Assembly: GCA_964521105.1 (NCBI GenBank)
Contig: CAZFPO010000001.1
Span: 1 to 64,000, forward strand
DNA length: 64,000 nucleotides
Source: JAQUGA01 sp964521105
GTDB taxonomy: Bacteria; Bacteroidota; Bacteroidia; Bacteroidales; WCHB1-69
Direction: 5' to 3'
Below, piece by piece: positions 8,775 to 17,966 of this stretch; the first letter of the stretch is position 1; every line of letters begins with the position of its first letter. Both the position numbers and the translations under genes were made by a program. The notes under the pieces were generated by a model. The model saw only the letters and a list, made by a program, of their open reading frames with translations. It was not told the origin of the DNA and did no database searches.

Positions 8775-8934
8775 ATAAAAATTGTTTTAAATTTGTTTGG
8801 GATTTTAATCAATAGTGTATCGCAACGTAAACTCTATAATAATTATTTTTATATTTATTGAAATGTTTAGTATGTTTGTATACAGATTTTTGCGTTTGAT
8901 GAATTAACTGATGTTAATTATTAAAAAAACTGAG

Positions 8935-9801
8935 ATGAAAAAAATGAACACTTTCTTTGTAATTATTTTATTGATGCTAACTTTTAATCTCAAAAGTCAA
9001 AGTGAATGGGCACCAACTGGAGCGGTATGGCATTTTAGTAAGCCATTACTCGATTATCCAAATGTAGCTTACAATCGTTTTTCTTCAATTGGCGACACCA
9101 CAATTAACACTCATTCGTGTAAAATTATCGAACAATTTATGCCCATAGATGCTTACGGAAATTTAGTAAACTATACTACTTATTTATTCACCTATTCGGA
9201 TAGTAACAGAATTTACATTTTTAAGGATAATACATTTTCTCTTTTGTATGACTTCAATAAAATCGAGGGTGAATATTGGGTAAATAATCGTGAGAATGAT
9301 ACGATTTTTGTCGATTCAGTTGGGGTGATGGAAATTAATGGTATTTCTCTTAAAACTCAATACATTCATAATAGAAACAATTGGTACATTTCTTTTGCAG
9401 GTTTAGTGATTGAAAGAATTGGTTGGACTGGATATTTTTATCCTTTTTCAGGTGAATTTGCACCTCCCGAAGGTGGACCAATTCGCTGTTATCAAGATGA
9501 CAGCATAAGTTATCAAGTGGTTAATAATTGCGATAGTGTTTCTTCAGCAATTGGCGAATATTTGCAAGATTACGTTGACCTTAAAATATTTCCAAATCCG
9601 ACTAAAGATTTTATGAGCGTATTTTTTGGTGAATCCGATGAAAATTTGATCGAATTGTTTAACTCCAAGGGACAATTGGTTTATAAGCAAATAGTAAAAA
9701 ACACACACCCTGTTGACATGCAAACTCTTTTGCCTGGAATATACATTTTGAAAGCTTCTAACAAGAAAAATGTTGCGTTTGAACGAATTATAAAATTATA
9801 G
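8935..9801 (+). CDS. Secreted protein of unknown function with T9SS sorting domain
   Basis: 288 residues from ATG 8935; an in-frame ATG at 8911 would put residues in front of the signal peptide. A hydrophobic signal ends near LKSQ (residue ~22). The middle (W-rich, GAVWHFSKP, with many aspartates) matches nothing I recognise. The last ~75 residues, with KIFPNPTKDFMSV and LLPGIYIL, are a type A T9SS sorting domain, so it is cell-surface or secreted cargo. The next gene begins one base after its stop. Confidence 0.8.
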   Translation: MKKMNTFFVIILLMLTFNLKSQSEWAPTGAVWHFSKPLLDYPNVAYNRFSSIGDTTINTHSCKIIEQFMPIDAYGNLVNYTTYLFTYSDSNRIYIFKDNTFSLLYDFNKIEGEYWVNNRENDTIFVDSVGVMEINGISLKTQYIHNRNNWYISFAGLVIERIGWTGYFYPFSGEFAPPEGGPIRCYQDDSISYQVVNNCDSVSSAIGEYLQDYVDLKIFPNPTKDFMSVFFGESDENLIELFNSKGQLVYKQIVKNTHPVDMQTLLPGIYILKASNKKNVAFERIIKL

Positions 9802-9802
9802 T

Positions 9803-10318
9803 ATGCTACAAAAACTTACCGAAAAGGATATAAAAATTTTAAAATATGAAAAACGCATTGGTTATGTGTTTTCAGGATTGATACTTTGTTTTGGTGGATT
9901 TTTTAACTTGATTTATTTTATTTTGACAAAAGTTAATCCTGAATATTTAATGCTTGGTTTGATAAATTTTGGAATTGTTTTATTGAGTTTATTTGTATGT
10001 TACTCGATAAATAAAAAAGTAAATCTTGATTTACATCAAAACACCAAACAATTGATTCCGTTTAATATTGTCGAAAAAATCGAGGAGAAATCATACGAAG
10101 CAGGAAGTGGTGCTATGTTTATCCCAATTTTAGGAAACCTTTTTCCTAAATTATGGGGGCAGGAAATGCGCGAAAGTATGAAATATTTTATTGTTTCAGA
10201 AAAACGAAAGCATGAAGTTGAAAAAGAAGTGTATGACTACTGCAAAAAAGGAGATACAATTTTTGTTCATACAGCAGTAAATAGTGAAACTGTTTTAAAC
10301 TTTTCGAAAGTTGAATAG
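9803..10318 (+). CDS. Hypothetical membrane protein
   Basis: 171 residues, not recognised. Two hydrophobic segments (about residues 20-42 and 48-68) are followed by a hydrophilic tail of ~100 residues. A G-rich patch (AGSGAMFIPILGNLF) may contact the membrane. It starts one base after the preceding T9SS cargo gene, so the two are probably co-transcribed and translationally coupled. No catalytic motif was seen. Confidence 0.65.
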   Translation: MLQKLTEKDIKILKYEKRIGYVFSGLILCFGGFFNLIYFILTKVNPEYLMLGLINFGIVLLSLFVCYSINKKVNLDLHQNTKQLIPFNIVEKIEEKSYEAGSGAMFIPILGNLFPKLWGQEMRESMKYFIVSEKRKHEVEKEVYDYCKKGDTIFVHTAVNSETVLNFSKVE

Positions 10319-10351
10319 AAGAGAGCCTTAAAAAAATGAATATATTTCTCC

Positions 10352-10380
10352 AATAGAGAATCCCAACAGGGATTCTGATT
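10352..10380. repeat. Hairpin between the membrane protein gene and lysC
   Basis: AGAATCCC (10357-10364) pairs perfectly with GGGATTCT (10369-10376) around AACA. It is followed shortly by a T-run on the plus strand, so it may terminate the upstream gene pair. Its shape and the CTGATT right flank recall the 267-296 repeat with compensated stem changes. Confidence 0.6.
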
Positions 10381-10417
10381 CGTATTTTTTTGTAAATTAG
10401 CAGTCTAATATACAAAT

Positions 10418-11695
10418 ATGAAAGTTTTTAAATTCGGAGGAGCATCGGTTTGCACCAAGCAAGCGATTGATAATGTTGCAGAAATAATTAAACTGTATAA
10501 AAGCGAAAAATTAGTGGTCGTTATTTCGGCTATTGGTAAGTCAACCAATGCCTTAGAGAAAATTGCCAAAGCATTTTTCTATGATCAAATCGAAACTTTA
10601 AATGCTGAATTGAAGCAGTTAAAATCAATTCATGATACATTGGTAAATGAATTATTTGCCGAAAACAATCAGCTAAAGCTGAGTTATGAACGCTGCATCG
10701 GTCATTTAGAAGATTTTTTGCAACGGGAACCCAGCGATAATTTCGATTATGATTACGATCAAATTGTTTCTTATGGCGAATTACTATCTACAACCATAAT
10801 TTCGGAATATTTTAATTTTATAGGAATACATAATAAATGGTTTGATGCTCGCTATTTAATCCGAACCGACAATACCTTTAGGGAAGGTGTTGTTGATTGG
10901 GATAAAACACGTCAAAAAATTCAAAAACAAGTTGGTCAGTTTTTGTTGCTAGATAATGAAAATATCGCCATCACACAAGGATTTATTGGAGCTACCGCCG
11001 AACATGCAACCACCACTTTAGGACGTGAAGGCTCCGATTACTCCGCGGCAATTTTTGCATATTCGCTCAATGCACAAGATGTTACCATCTGGAAAGATGT
11101 TCCAGGCTTATTAAATGCCGACCCGAAATTCTATCCCGAAGCCGTTAAACTCGATGAAATTCCTTACCGTGAAGCCATTGAATTATCGTTTTATGGAGCT
11201 TCTGTCATTCACCCAAAAACGATGAAACCTCTTCAAAATAAAGGTATTCCATTGTATGTGAAATCTTTTGTTCATCCAAAAAAATCTGGGAGCGTCATTT
11301 CCGCAAAAACAATTCATAATACCATTCCATGTTATATTTTTAAACGAAGTCAGGTGTTGATTTCAATTTCACCTAAGGATTTTTCGTTTATTGGCGAAGA
11401 TAATCTGTCATTGATTTTTGGATTATTTGCCCATTTTGGTGTGAAAATCAATTTGATGCAAAATTCAGCTTTGAGTTTTTCGGTCTGTGCCGATTACAAA
11501 CCCGAAAAACTGATTGCATTAATTGATGAGTTAATGACGGAGTTTACCGTTAAATACAATCTCAACATGGAATTGATAACCATCCGAAATTACGATCAAA
11601 TAACCATTGATAAAGTATTGCGTAAACGGAAAATATTATTGGAACAAAAAAACCGATTAACCATTCAAATGGTCGTTTCTGAAAAAGATATTTAA
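10418..11695 (+). CDS. lysC: Aspartate kinase (monofunctional)
   Basis: Phosphorylates aspartate, the first step toward lysine, threonine, methionine and diaminopimelate. 425 residues. The N-terminal KFGGASV ATP-binding strand, TTLGREGSDYSAA and the TIWKDVPGLLNADP loop mark the amino-acid-kinase domain. The last ~120 residues form the ACT regulatory region. There is no homoserine dehydrogenase domain, so it is monofunctional. It may equally be a thrA-type isozyme, so the symbol is a family-level choice. An SGNH hydrolase gene follows after 8 nt. Confidence 0.9.
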   Translation: MKVFKFGGASVCTKQAIDNVAEIIKLYKSEKLVVVISAIGKSTNALEKIAKAFFYDQIETLNAELKQLKSIHDTLVNELFAENNQLKLSYERCIGHLEDFLQREPSDNFDYDYDQIVSYGELLSTTIISEYFNFIGIHNKWFDARYLIRTDNTFREGVVDWDKTRQKIQKQVGQFLLLDNENIAITQGFIGATAEHATTTLGREGSDYSAAIFAYSLNAQDVTIWKDVPGLLNADPKFYPEAVKLDEIPYREAIELSFYGASVIHPKTMKPLQNKGIPLYVKSFVHPKKSGSVISAKTIHNTIPCYIFKRSQVLISISPKDFSFIGEDNLSLIFGLFAHFGVKINLMQNSALSFSVCADYKPEKLIALIDELMTEFTVKYNLNMELITIRNYDQITIDKVLRKRKILLEQKNRLTIQMVVSEKDI

Positions 11696-11703
11696 CTCCT
11701 AAG

Positions 11704-12909
11704 ATGTTTAAAAAAACAATTTTTAAAAAAATACTTCTGAGTTTGTTGGTTTTTATTAATACCACTGCATTCATTGTTTTTTTGAAATATGGTGTTGTCT
11801 TTATTGCTTTTTATCCTGCACTTTTATTGTTGCTTTTTGTTTTTCTGAAAGTCGTTTTAAAGTGGTTTTTTAAAAATAAAAACGATGCTTTCAAATCGAA
11901 CATTACCTTAGCTTTGGCTTCAATTTTTATAGTATTATTTGTTGCCGAAACGGCATTACGTTTTGTAAAAACCTATAAAGATGTTTCGGAAAGAGAGTTG
12001 ACTTATGTATACAAATCTACCCATGTTAAGTTGTCAAACGGATGGTATCAAGTGTGGAATAAAGATCATTATTTAGGAGATGGAGAACGATTTAACCATT
12101 TCAGAAAAATCAACAGCGAAGGGTTATCCGATGTTGAGTGTCCGCTGGTAAAGTCCAATAATGAAATACGAATTTTAGGTATTGGAGATAGTTTTACCGA
12201 AGGTCATGGAGCAGACGCTGATTCAACATGGTTAAAGTTTTTAGAGCGGAAAATGAAATTGGATACTAATCAATCGGTTAATTTAAGATTCATAAATGCC
12301 GGAGTTTGTGGTAGTGACCCATTTTTTGAATATGTGTTATTGAGAGACAAACTTTTGAAATACAAACCCGACATTGCCATTTTTCAATTCTGCGAGAACG
12401 ATATTTCCGATGTAATTTCAAGAGGAGGAATGGATCGACTTAACGAAGATGGGAGTGTTAGTTACTGCAAAAGACCATCAGTTACAGAATTTTTATTTGC
12501 TTCTTCTTATGTTTTACGACTTATTAATCCAACATTTTTTGCTTTTGTTGATGAACCCAAAGCGAGTGAGATTGAGTTTGCTTTTCAGGAATTTAACCAA
12601 TTTTTAAAATTATTAAACGAGTTTGCTTTAAAAAATAATATTAAAACATATCTCTGTTTTTTACCAGTACGATTCATTAAACCTTCAAATGGTGAAGCCG
12701 AATTTTATCAAAAAATCGATAATAAATACCCCCATTTGGTTCCAATTTCTTTTCTTACATATCTTCAAAATAATAATTGGCTATTAAATGATAAATTTCG
12801 AAAAAATTGCTACTGGGAAAACGACGGTCATTACAATGCAAAAGGTTACAAACTCTTATCCGATGCAATTTATGAGGTTGTAAAAAATGATTCTTTATTT
12901 CAAAAATGA
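11704..12909 (+). CDS. Membrane-anchored SGNH/GDSL hydrolase-like protein
   Basis: 401 residues. Three hydrophobic segments fill the first ~88 residues, and the rest is an SGNH hydrolase domain. Block I is GIGDSFTEG with Ser163 as predicted nucleophile; a CEND stretch occupies the block III position; the C-terminal D374-x-H376 in ENDGHYNAKG completes the triad. Relatives remove or add acyl groups on cell-envelope polysaccharides, but the substrate here is unknown. It lies 8 nt after lysC and is probably in the same transcript, and a hairpin follows it. Confidence 0.78.
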   Translation: MFKKTIFKKILLSLLVFINTTAFIVFLKYGVVFIAFYPALLLLLFVFLKVVLKWFFKNKNDAFKSNITLALASIFIVLFVAETALRFVKTYKDVSERELTYVYKSTHVKLSNGWYQVWNKDHYLGDGERFNHFRKINSEGLSDVECPLVKSNNEIRILGIGDSFTEGHGADADSTWLKFLERKMKLDTNQSVNLRFINAGVCGSDPFFEYVLLRDKLLKYKPDIAIFQFCENDISDVISRGGMDRLNEDGSVSYCKRPSVTEFLFASSYVLRLINPTFFAFVDEPKASEIEFAFQEFNQFLKLLNEFALKNNIKTYLCFLPVRFIKPSNGEAEFYQKIDNKYPHLVPISFLTYLQNNNWLLNDKFRKNCYWENDGHYNAKGYKLLSDAIYEVVKNDSLFQK

Positions 12910-12956
12910 TGAATAAACAATCAGTTATTTCAATTTCAATATCAAAAAAATCAATG

Positions 12957-12998
12957 AAGCTTTGCTTAACAAAAGTAAAGCTTTACTGTTTGTTTTTT
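12957..12998 (+). terminator. Probable intrinsic terminator after the SGNH hydrolase gene
   Basis: AAGCTTTGCTT (12957-12967) pairs with AAGTAAAGCTT (12973-12983) with one G-T wobble around AACAA. A T-rich run with seven consecutive T (12993-12999) begins about ten bases further on. Confidence 0.55.
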
Positions 12999-13034
12999 TA
13001 ATAATAAACAAAAAAGATTTTTAATAAGTAATCT

Positions 13035-13388
13035 ATGGATCATCTCGACTATATTAGTTTCAATCAATTAATTACCGACATTGACAACGAAAAATCTGAA
13101 AGAAAATACAAAGGTGAAATGCCCTGTATTATTGACTTTTACACAACTTGGTGTCAGCCTTGTAAAGATATTGACCAATGGTTGCACAAAATTCATGATG
13201 AGTTTGAAGGGAAAATCAAAATTTACAAAATTGATTGTGAAAAAGAAAAAGCTCTAGCCGAAAAGCTCAATATTTGCAGCTATCCTCATTTAATGTTTAT
13301 GAAAAGCAATGAGTTGCCAAAATCATTAATCGGTTTATATCCTTATCAATATATACGCGAAGTAGTGTATTCGGAATTGTTAGAGTAA
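13035..13388 (+). CDS. Thioredoxin-family protein
   Basis: 117 residues of a single thioredoxin fold. The redox site is C40-Q-P-C43 in FYTTWCQPCKD, and the cis-proline loop is YPHLMF. The active-site spacer QP differs from the GP of classical thioredoxin, so this is probably a specialised reductase or oxidase partner. It has no clear signal peptide, so a cytoplasmic place is inferred. It converges with the T9SS gene to its right, one base apart, so its stop has no terminator of its own. Confidence 0.85.
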   Translation: MDHLDYISFNQLITDIDNEKSERKYKGEMPCIIDFYTTWCQPCKDIDQWLHKIHDEFEGKIKIYKIDCEKEKALAEKLNICSYPHLMFMKSNELPKSLIGLYPYQYIREVVYSELLE

Positions 13389-13389
13389 T

Positions 13390-14751
13390 TTATTTTGAAA
13401 TAATAATTTTACCATTTAGAATAGTATCATCCGTGGTCATTCGATAAAAATATAATCCGTTATTTAAATAAATATTTAGCTTAGCAGTTTTTTGTATAAA
13501 ATCTGAACTAACCAATTTCCCATTTATGTCATAAATTTCAAATTTGAAATCATGATCATTCTCCAACCATAGGTAGTCACTAGCCGGATTGGGGTATATT
13601 TTAAAATGATTATTGGATGAATAATTATCAATAGATATGATTTGACCGGAGTAATAAAACACGGTAGTATCTCGTACAAACCAAGAATTGTTTGTCCATT
13701 TACTCATAGTATAGTAATCAATCTTATGATTAAAACCAATAGATTGGTTGAGATAAATTATTGATATATTCGACAACATGATGTATTCTAACAATTGACT
13801 TGTAGTATAGTTATAATCAAAAAACAGTTCATATTTAGTAGTATTATCCCATTGTGAAGTATTTTGATTCCATGTTTGATATGTTTTTCTAATAAGGTTA
13901 TTGTAAGTGTCGTATTCGTTAATAGATTTATTGCTTTCAACCCAATTGTTATTAATCCAGTTATATGCTATAATGCTTGTTACCAAACTGTCATTCAGAT
14001 ATGCTTCCACAATTTTTCCGGAAAGTATCCATGAACTTGTTGTGCTGTCGTATTGATAATTTAAAGATTCTCGTGTGTTTAAATTAATATCATAGAGGAC
14101 CCTATTTAATGTATCCCAACCCAATGAAGTTGTATTATAGTTGAAAAATGTAGTTTGTTTTTCTTTATTATTATCATCATATAAAATTTCATGTTTTGAG
14201 CCATTAATTATATCTGTTGGTGTTTGCCACATCCAGGATATATTCATTTTTGAAAATAATAATGATTCGTCATTAAAAATTTGTTTTCCTATTCCCATCC
14301 CGTACCACTGACTAGAGTTAGCGTCATAGTGAAATGAATAAGTTGAATCAACATCGCCTGAATCATAATAGGTCATGGTTTGCTTATTGCACTGATTATT
14401 ATTTGGTAAATAGGTGCAGTATTGATACTCATTTATAGAGCTATTATCATTAAAAGTTAATTTACTTAAATGATAATAATTCCAATTCAACATACTATCG
14501 TCCCATGAATATACTTTTACAATATCATTCCGAAACAAAGAGTCGTATAAATATTCATTTTTTGAATCAAACTCAAACAGCTGAGAATAAGAGTTATACT
14601 TTTTCGTAATGATTGAATCGAGCTTTTTATAAAATGTTTTTATTGTGTTATCGTTATTGTTTTTTGTGAAAGGTTTGACTATTTCTACGTTTTGCCCTAG
14701 TATATATGAGGACAAGCATAGGAAAGAAATTAGTAAGTATGTTTTTCTCAT
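13390..14751 (-). CDS. Secreted repeat protein with T9SS sorting domain
   Basis: 453 residues from ATG 14751; the longer frame to 14808 would include the promoter. The signal peptide ends near ILGQ (residue ~20). The body is made of repeats of roughly 40-60 residues with W/Y-D-rich consensus (NxWxxxxxxxYxYD, TSSWILSGK, TSQWDNTTKY), a pattern common in Bacteroidota surface proteins of unknown function. The last ~75 residues contain KIYPNPASDYLWLEN and end with ISK, a T9SS type A sorting domain. No enzymatic motif was seen. Confidence 0.82.
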   Translation of the reverse strand: MRKTYLLISFLCLSSYILGQNVEIVKPFTKNNNDNTIKTFYKKLDSIITKKYNSYSQLFEFDSKNEYLYDSLFRNDIVKVYSWDDSMLNWNYYHLSKLTFNDNSSINEYQYCTYLPNNNQCNKQTMTYYDSGDVDSTYSFHYDANSSQWYGMGIGKQIFNDESLLFSKMNISWMWQTPTDIINGSKHEILYDDNNKEKQTTFFNYNTTSLGWDTLNRVLYDINLNTRESLNYQYDSTTSSWILSGKIVEAYLNDSLVTSIIAYNWINNNWVESNKSINEYDTYNNLIRKTYQTWNQNTSQWDNTTKYELFFDYNYTTSQLLEYIMLSNISIIYLNQSIGFNHKIDYYTMSKWTNNSWFVRDTTVFYYSGQIISIDNYSSNNHFKIYPNPASDYLWLENDHDFKFEIYDINGKLVSSDFIQKTAKLNIYLNNGLYFYRMTTDDTILNGKIIISK

Positions 14752-14777
14752 GCTATTTAGATTTATGATTAAAGAAA

Positions 14778-14808
14778 CAAATGTATGATAAAAAATACTA
14801 TTTGTCAA
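14778..14808 (-). promoter_or_regulatory. Promoter of the T9SS repeat protein
   Basis: On the minus strand TTG (14806-14808), 20 nt, then TACATTTG (14778-14785), close to the ideal TTG-N19-TAnnTTTG. It sits 27 nt before ATG 14751 and decides that start. Confidence 0.65.
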
Positions 14809-14954
14809 GTATTTTTCAATATTTAATTTTTATTCATGTTGTTTTAATCTATACTTTGCTTAATATTTCTTACAGTGATGCTGTAATTAGATTGAATTTG
14901 AGGCTATTCGCTTCTCAATGGCAATAGATCATATTAATAACAGATGTGAACAAC

Positions 14955-15160
14955 ACGATTGCCGTTTTTTATACAAGCCACGCCTTTCAAGCAGCTTTCA
15001 ACCTTCCAACCTGTCTGCCGATTTATCTGCCATGCCTATGGCAGGTAAACCTTTGGCATGACAAGCAGGCTTTTCAAACTTTCCAACTTTCCAACCTGTC
15101 TGCCGACAGGCAGGCTTTCAACTTTCTTACATTCAACTTTCCACTTTCCATCTTTTAACT
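14955..15160. repeat. Palindrome-rich intergenic repeat (REP-like) with CTTTC/CCAAC repeats
   Basis: Noncoding. A 12-bp imperfect stem (15022-15049, core CTGCCAT / ATGGCAG) and CCTGTC / GACAGG (15095-15110) sit in a stretch of near-repeats such as CTTTCAAC and CTTTCCAAC. The motif CCTGTCTGCCGA occurs twice (from about 15010 and 15095). Local GC is clearly above the surroundings. Small ORFs on both strands here are by-products of the palindromes. No transposase is adjacent. Confidence 0.7.
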
Positions 15161-15168
15161 TACTTTTG
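15161..15168 (+). promoter_or_regulatory. -7 promoter element of the pseudouridine synthase gene
   Basis: TACTTTTG matches TAnnTTTG exactly, 13 nt before ATG 15182, implying a very short or leaderless mRNA. No TTG lies at -33. Confidence 0.45.
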
Positions 15169-15181
15169 CAAAAAAAAAACG

Positions 15182-15877
15182 ATGTTACTAGTCGAACAAG
15201 TTTTATACGAAGACAACCATTTGATTGTGATAAATAAGCGGTCGGGACAAATTGTGCAAGGCGATAAAACGGGTGATGAGCCATTGTCGGTAATGGTTAA
15301 AAATTATCTCAGAGAAAAATATCAAAAACCTGGAAATGTATTTGTTGGGGTGGTTCACCGTTTGGATAGACCTGTGAGTGGTGTTGTAATATTTGCCAAA
15401 ACATCAAAGGCATTAACTCGCTTAAACGCGATGATACAGAATAGGGAAATTCAAAAAATATATTGGGCAATTGTATTGCAAAAGCCAAAATTAGAATCGG
15501 ATAAGCTCGTTCATTATTTGATTAAGGATTCGGAAAAAAATAAATCCAGAGCTCTTCTTGAGCAAAGAGAAGGTTATTTAAAGTCGGTTTTAAACTATCG
15601 GCTCATTGCCTCGTCTGAGCGTTATCACATGCTCGAAATTGAACTCGAAACAGGACGTCATCATCAAATCAGGGTGCAGTTAAAAGAAATTGGATGTATA
15701 ATAAAGGGTGATTTAAAATATGGAGCACCACGTTCTAATCCAGATGGTTCAATTGCGCTTCATGCTCGAAAAATTGCTTTTGAGCATCCTGTTTCAAAAG
15801 AAAAAATTGAAATTGTTGCCGATGTTCCTGAAGAAAACCTTTGGAAAATTTTAATGAACCAAATTAGAAAAAACTAA
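15182..15877 (+). CDS. RluA-family RNA pseudouridine synthase
   Basis: Converts uridine to pseudouridine in rRNA or tRNA. 231 residues. The catalytic Asp lies in VHRLDRPVSGVVIFAKTSKA, the family's HRLDxxTSG motif with P in place of T. The later conserved block is ETGRHHQIRVQL. There is no N-terminal S4 domain, so it is a short single-domain enzyme, and the target base cannot be assigned. It has its own -7 element and converges with the glycosyltransferase gene. Confidence 0.9.
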   Translation: MLLVEQVLYEDNHLIVINKRSGQIVQGDKTGDEPLSVMVKNYLREKYQKPGNVFVGVVHRLDRPVSGVVIFAKTSKALTRLNAMIQNREIQKIYWAIVLQKPKLESDKLVHYLIKDSEKNKSRALLEQREGYLKSVLNYRLIASSERYHMLEIELETGRHHQIRVQLKEIGCIIKGDLKYGAPRSNPDGSIALHARKIAFEHPVSKEKIEIVADVPEENLWKILMNQIRKN

Positions 15878-15882
15878 GCATT

Positions 15883-16608
15883 TTAGTTTAAATATTTTCT
15901 ATCCCAAACATTAAACTTTAAAATGCACCAGATGGCTCTAAAACCGTCTTTCCAGCCAATTTTTTTTCCTTCTTCGTAGGTTCTGCCATAATAGGAAATA
16001 CCAACTTCATAAATTCTAATATTTTTAATTTTTGAAATTTTAGCGGTTATTTCGGGTTCAAAGCCAAAACGGTTCTCTTTAAGGAATATTGATTTAATAA
16101 TTTCAGCACGGAAAATTTTGTAGCAAGTTTCCATATCAGTTAGGTTCAAATTGGTAAACATATTGGAGAAAAATGTAAGAAATTTATTTCCAATGCTATG
16201 CCAAAAAAATAATATTCGATGAGGGTTGCCACCCAAAAATCTTGAACCGTAAACTACGTCAGCAAATCCGTCGATAATTGGTTTTAAAAGGAGGTTATAT
16301 TCATTAGGATCGTACTCTAAATCGGCATCTTGAACAATTACTAAATCACCTGTTGCTAGTTCAATTCCTTTATGAATTGCAGCACCTTTACCCATATTTA
16401 TCGTTTGTTCATAAAGAGAAATGTTGAAATCTGGGTGATTATTTATAAAATCATTTGCAATATCAACGGTTTTATCTTTTGAACAATCGTTAACTATAAT
16501 TATTTCTTTTTGAATATCATGAATTAAATCTACGGAAATTACTTTCTCCAAAATGGATACTAGGGTTTTTTCTTCATTATAAGCAGGAATAATTATACTC
16601 AGAAGCAT
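15883..16608 (-). CDS. Glycosyltransferase family 2 (DPM1-like)
   Basis: 241 residues of a GT-A fold. The start SIIIPAYNEEKTL is the nucleotide-sugar-binding strand, and D94-A-D96 in QDADLEYDP is the metal-binding DxD. NMGKGAAIHKG and the absence of C-terminal membrane segments fit dolichol/polyprenol-phosphate mannosyltransferase-like enzymes. It would add sugar to a lipid carrier on the cytoplasmic side, but donor and acceptor are unknown. It is the last gene of the leftward DUF4290-ABC-ABC operon, 15 nt after the permease. Confidence 0.87.
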   Translation of the reverse strand: MLLSIIIPAYNEEKTLVSILEKVISVDLIHDIQKEIIIVNDCSKDKTVDIANDFINNHPDFNISLYEQTINMGKGAAIHKGIELATGDLVIVQDADLEYDPNEYNLLLKPIIDGFADVVYGSRFLGGNPHRILFFWHSIGNKFLTFFSNMFTNLNLTDMETCYKIFRAEIIKSIFLKENRFGFEPEITAKISKIKNIRIYEVGISYYGRTYEEGKKIGWKDGFRAIWCILKFNVWDRKYLN

Positions 16609-16623
16609 CTCTCAAATTTTGTA

Positions 16624-17964
16624 TTAATTTTTATATTTTAACCATTTCCAAATTTCGCGATAGCTAGGTTTTTTGCCATACATTAGGATTCCAGTTCGAT
16701 AAATTTTAGCAGCTAACCATGTGGAAGCAATAAAACCAAAAATTAAGAGCGACATGGATAAAATAATTTCGTTTATTGGCACACCAAACGGAATTCTAAC
16801 CATCATAATAATGGGTGAGGTAAAGGGTATGATCGATAGCCAAAAGGCTATTTGTCCGTTTGGACTATTGGTTACAAATTGAGCCATAATAATTCCAAAA
16901 ATCAGCGGAGCTGTAATGGGTAAAATAAATTGCTGTGTATCGGCTTCGTTATCAACCGCCGAACCAATGGCAGCAAAGAATGAGGCATAAAACAAATAAC
17001 CCCCAATAAAATAAAAAATAAACATTAAAATCATTGTTGTAAAATCGATTGATTTTATCGATTCAATTATTTTCAGCACTTCGGGATTTTGTACTTTATT
17101 CATCGAAGCTTCAACCGCTGGATTTGATTGTGATAGCGATGCATTTTGAATAATCGAAGAGTCGGGTTTCGATGAGTTAAAATACTCGGGCATGGTCGTT
17201 TTAAAAATGGTAATAATTGCAAAAGTAAATACTACCCAAAGTAAAAATTGAGTTAACCCCACCAAGGCAATTCCAACAATTTTACCCATCATAAGTTGAA
17301 AAGGGCGAATTGAAGATATTATTACTTCAATAATACGGCTTGTTTTTTCTTCAATTACTCCACGCATTACTAACGAACCAAACATGAATATGAAAAAATA
17401 AATGATAATCGACGACAATATTCCTAAAATTGTACTTAACTCGGTTGAGCTTTCTTTTTCAATGCCATCTTCACCAATTTTTCGTTGCTCAAGCAATATT
17501 TTTGTATTTTCATCAATGGCTTTTAGTGAATCGCGATTGATATGGTACAATTGGTCCATGAAAAAATTGTCCAAATTGTACTTCATAGTGTTTTGAATGT
17601 GCGATTTTACTCCTAAACCTAATTGTTTTTTAGAAAATAGATATGCTCTATTTGGGATGCTGTTTTTTGGAATATATAGTATGCCATCGAAACCTTGTTT
17701 TTCGTAGTTTGTTTTTAATGTTTCAATAAATTCATCGGTATATCCAAAACTGATATCTGGATTATTTTCAAGTTTATTGTAAAAAATGCCATTTTCGTCA
17801 AGAACAACTATTTTACTTCGTTCATCGCTCATTTTTGCTATAAACACTGGAACAATCATTAATGCAGCCATTAAAACTGGTCCTAAAATAGTCATAATAA
17901 TAAATGACTTTTTCTTAACTCTGGTTAAATATTCTCGTTTTATTATTAATAGTATCTTTCTCAT
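16624..17964 (-). CDS. ABC-2 type exporter permease (NatB-like)
   Basis: 446 residues. One membrane segment near the N-terminus (residues ~20-42), a long extracytoplasmic domain of ~140 residues, then five or six segments from residue ~185 on. This is the ABC-2 / NatB arrangement. It pairs with the ATPase gene two bases upstream, whose domain matches NatA. Relatives export sodium, drugs or other substrates; the substrate here is unknown. No degradation of the frame was seen. Confidence 0.85.
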   Translation of the reverse strand: MRKILLIIKREYLTRVKKKSFIIMTILGPVLMAALMIVPVFIAKMSDERSKIVVLDENGIFYNKLENNPDISFGYTDEFIETLKTNYEKQGFDGILYIPKNSIPNRAYLFSKKQLGLGVKSHIQNTMKYNLDNFFMDQLYHINRDSLKAIDENTKILLEQRKIGEDGIEKESSTELSTILGILSSIIIYFFIFMFGSLVMRGVIEEKTSRIIEVIISSIRPFQLMMGKIVGIALVGLTQFLLWVVFTFAIITIFKTTMPEYFNSSKPDSSIIQNASLSQSNPAVEASMNKVQNPEVLKIIESIKSIDFTTMILMFIFYFIGGYLFYASFFAAIGSAVDNEADTQQFILPITAPLIFGIIMAQFVTNSPNGQIAFWLSIIPFTSPIIMMVRIPFGVPINEIILSMSLLIFGFIASTWLAAKIYRTGILMYGKKPSYREIWKWLKYKN

Positions 17965-17966
17965 AA

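Noticed and set aside
14946..15284. Overlapping small reading frames on both strands
   Set aside because: They arise from the palindromic CCTGTCTGCCGA repeats and pyrimidine-rich filler; no RBS, no domain-like composition, and one runs into the pseudouridine synthase gene.
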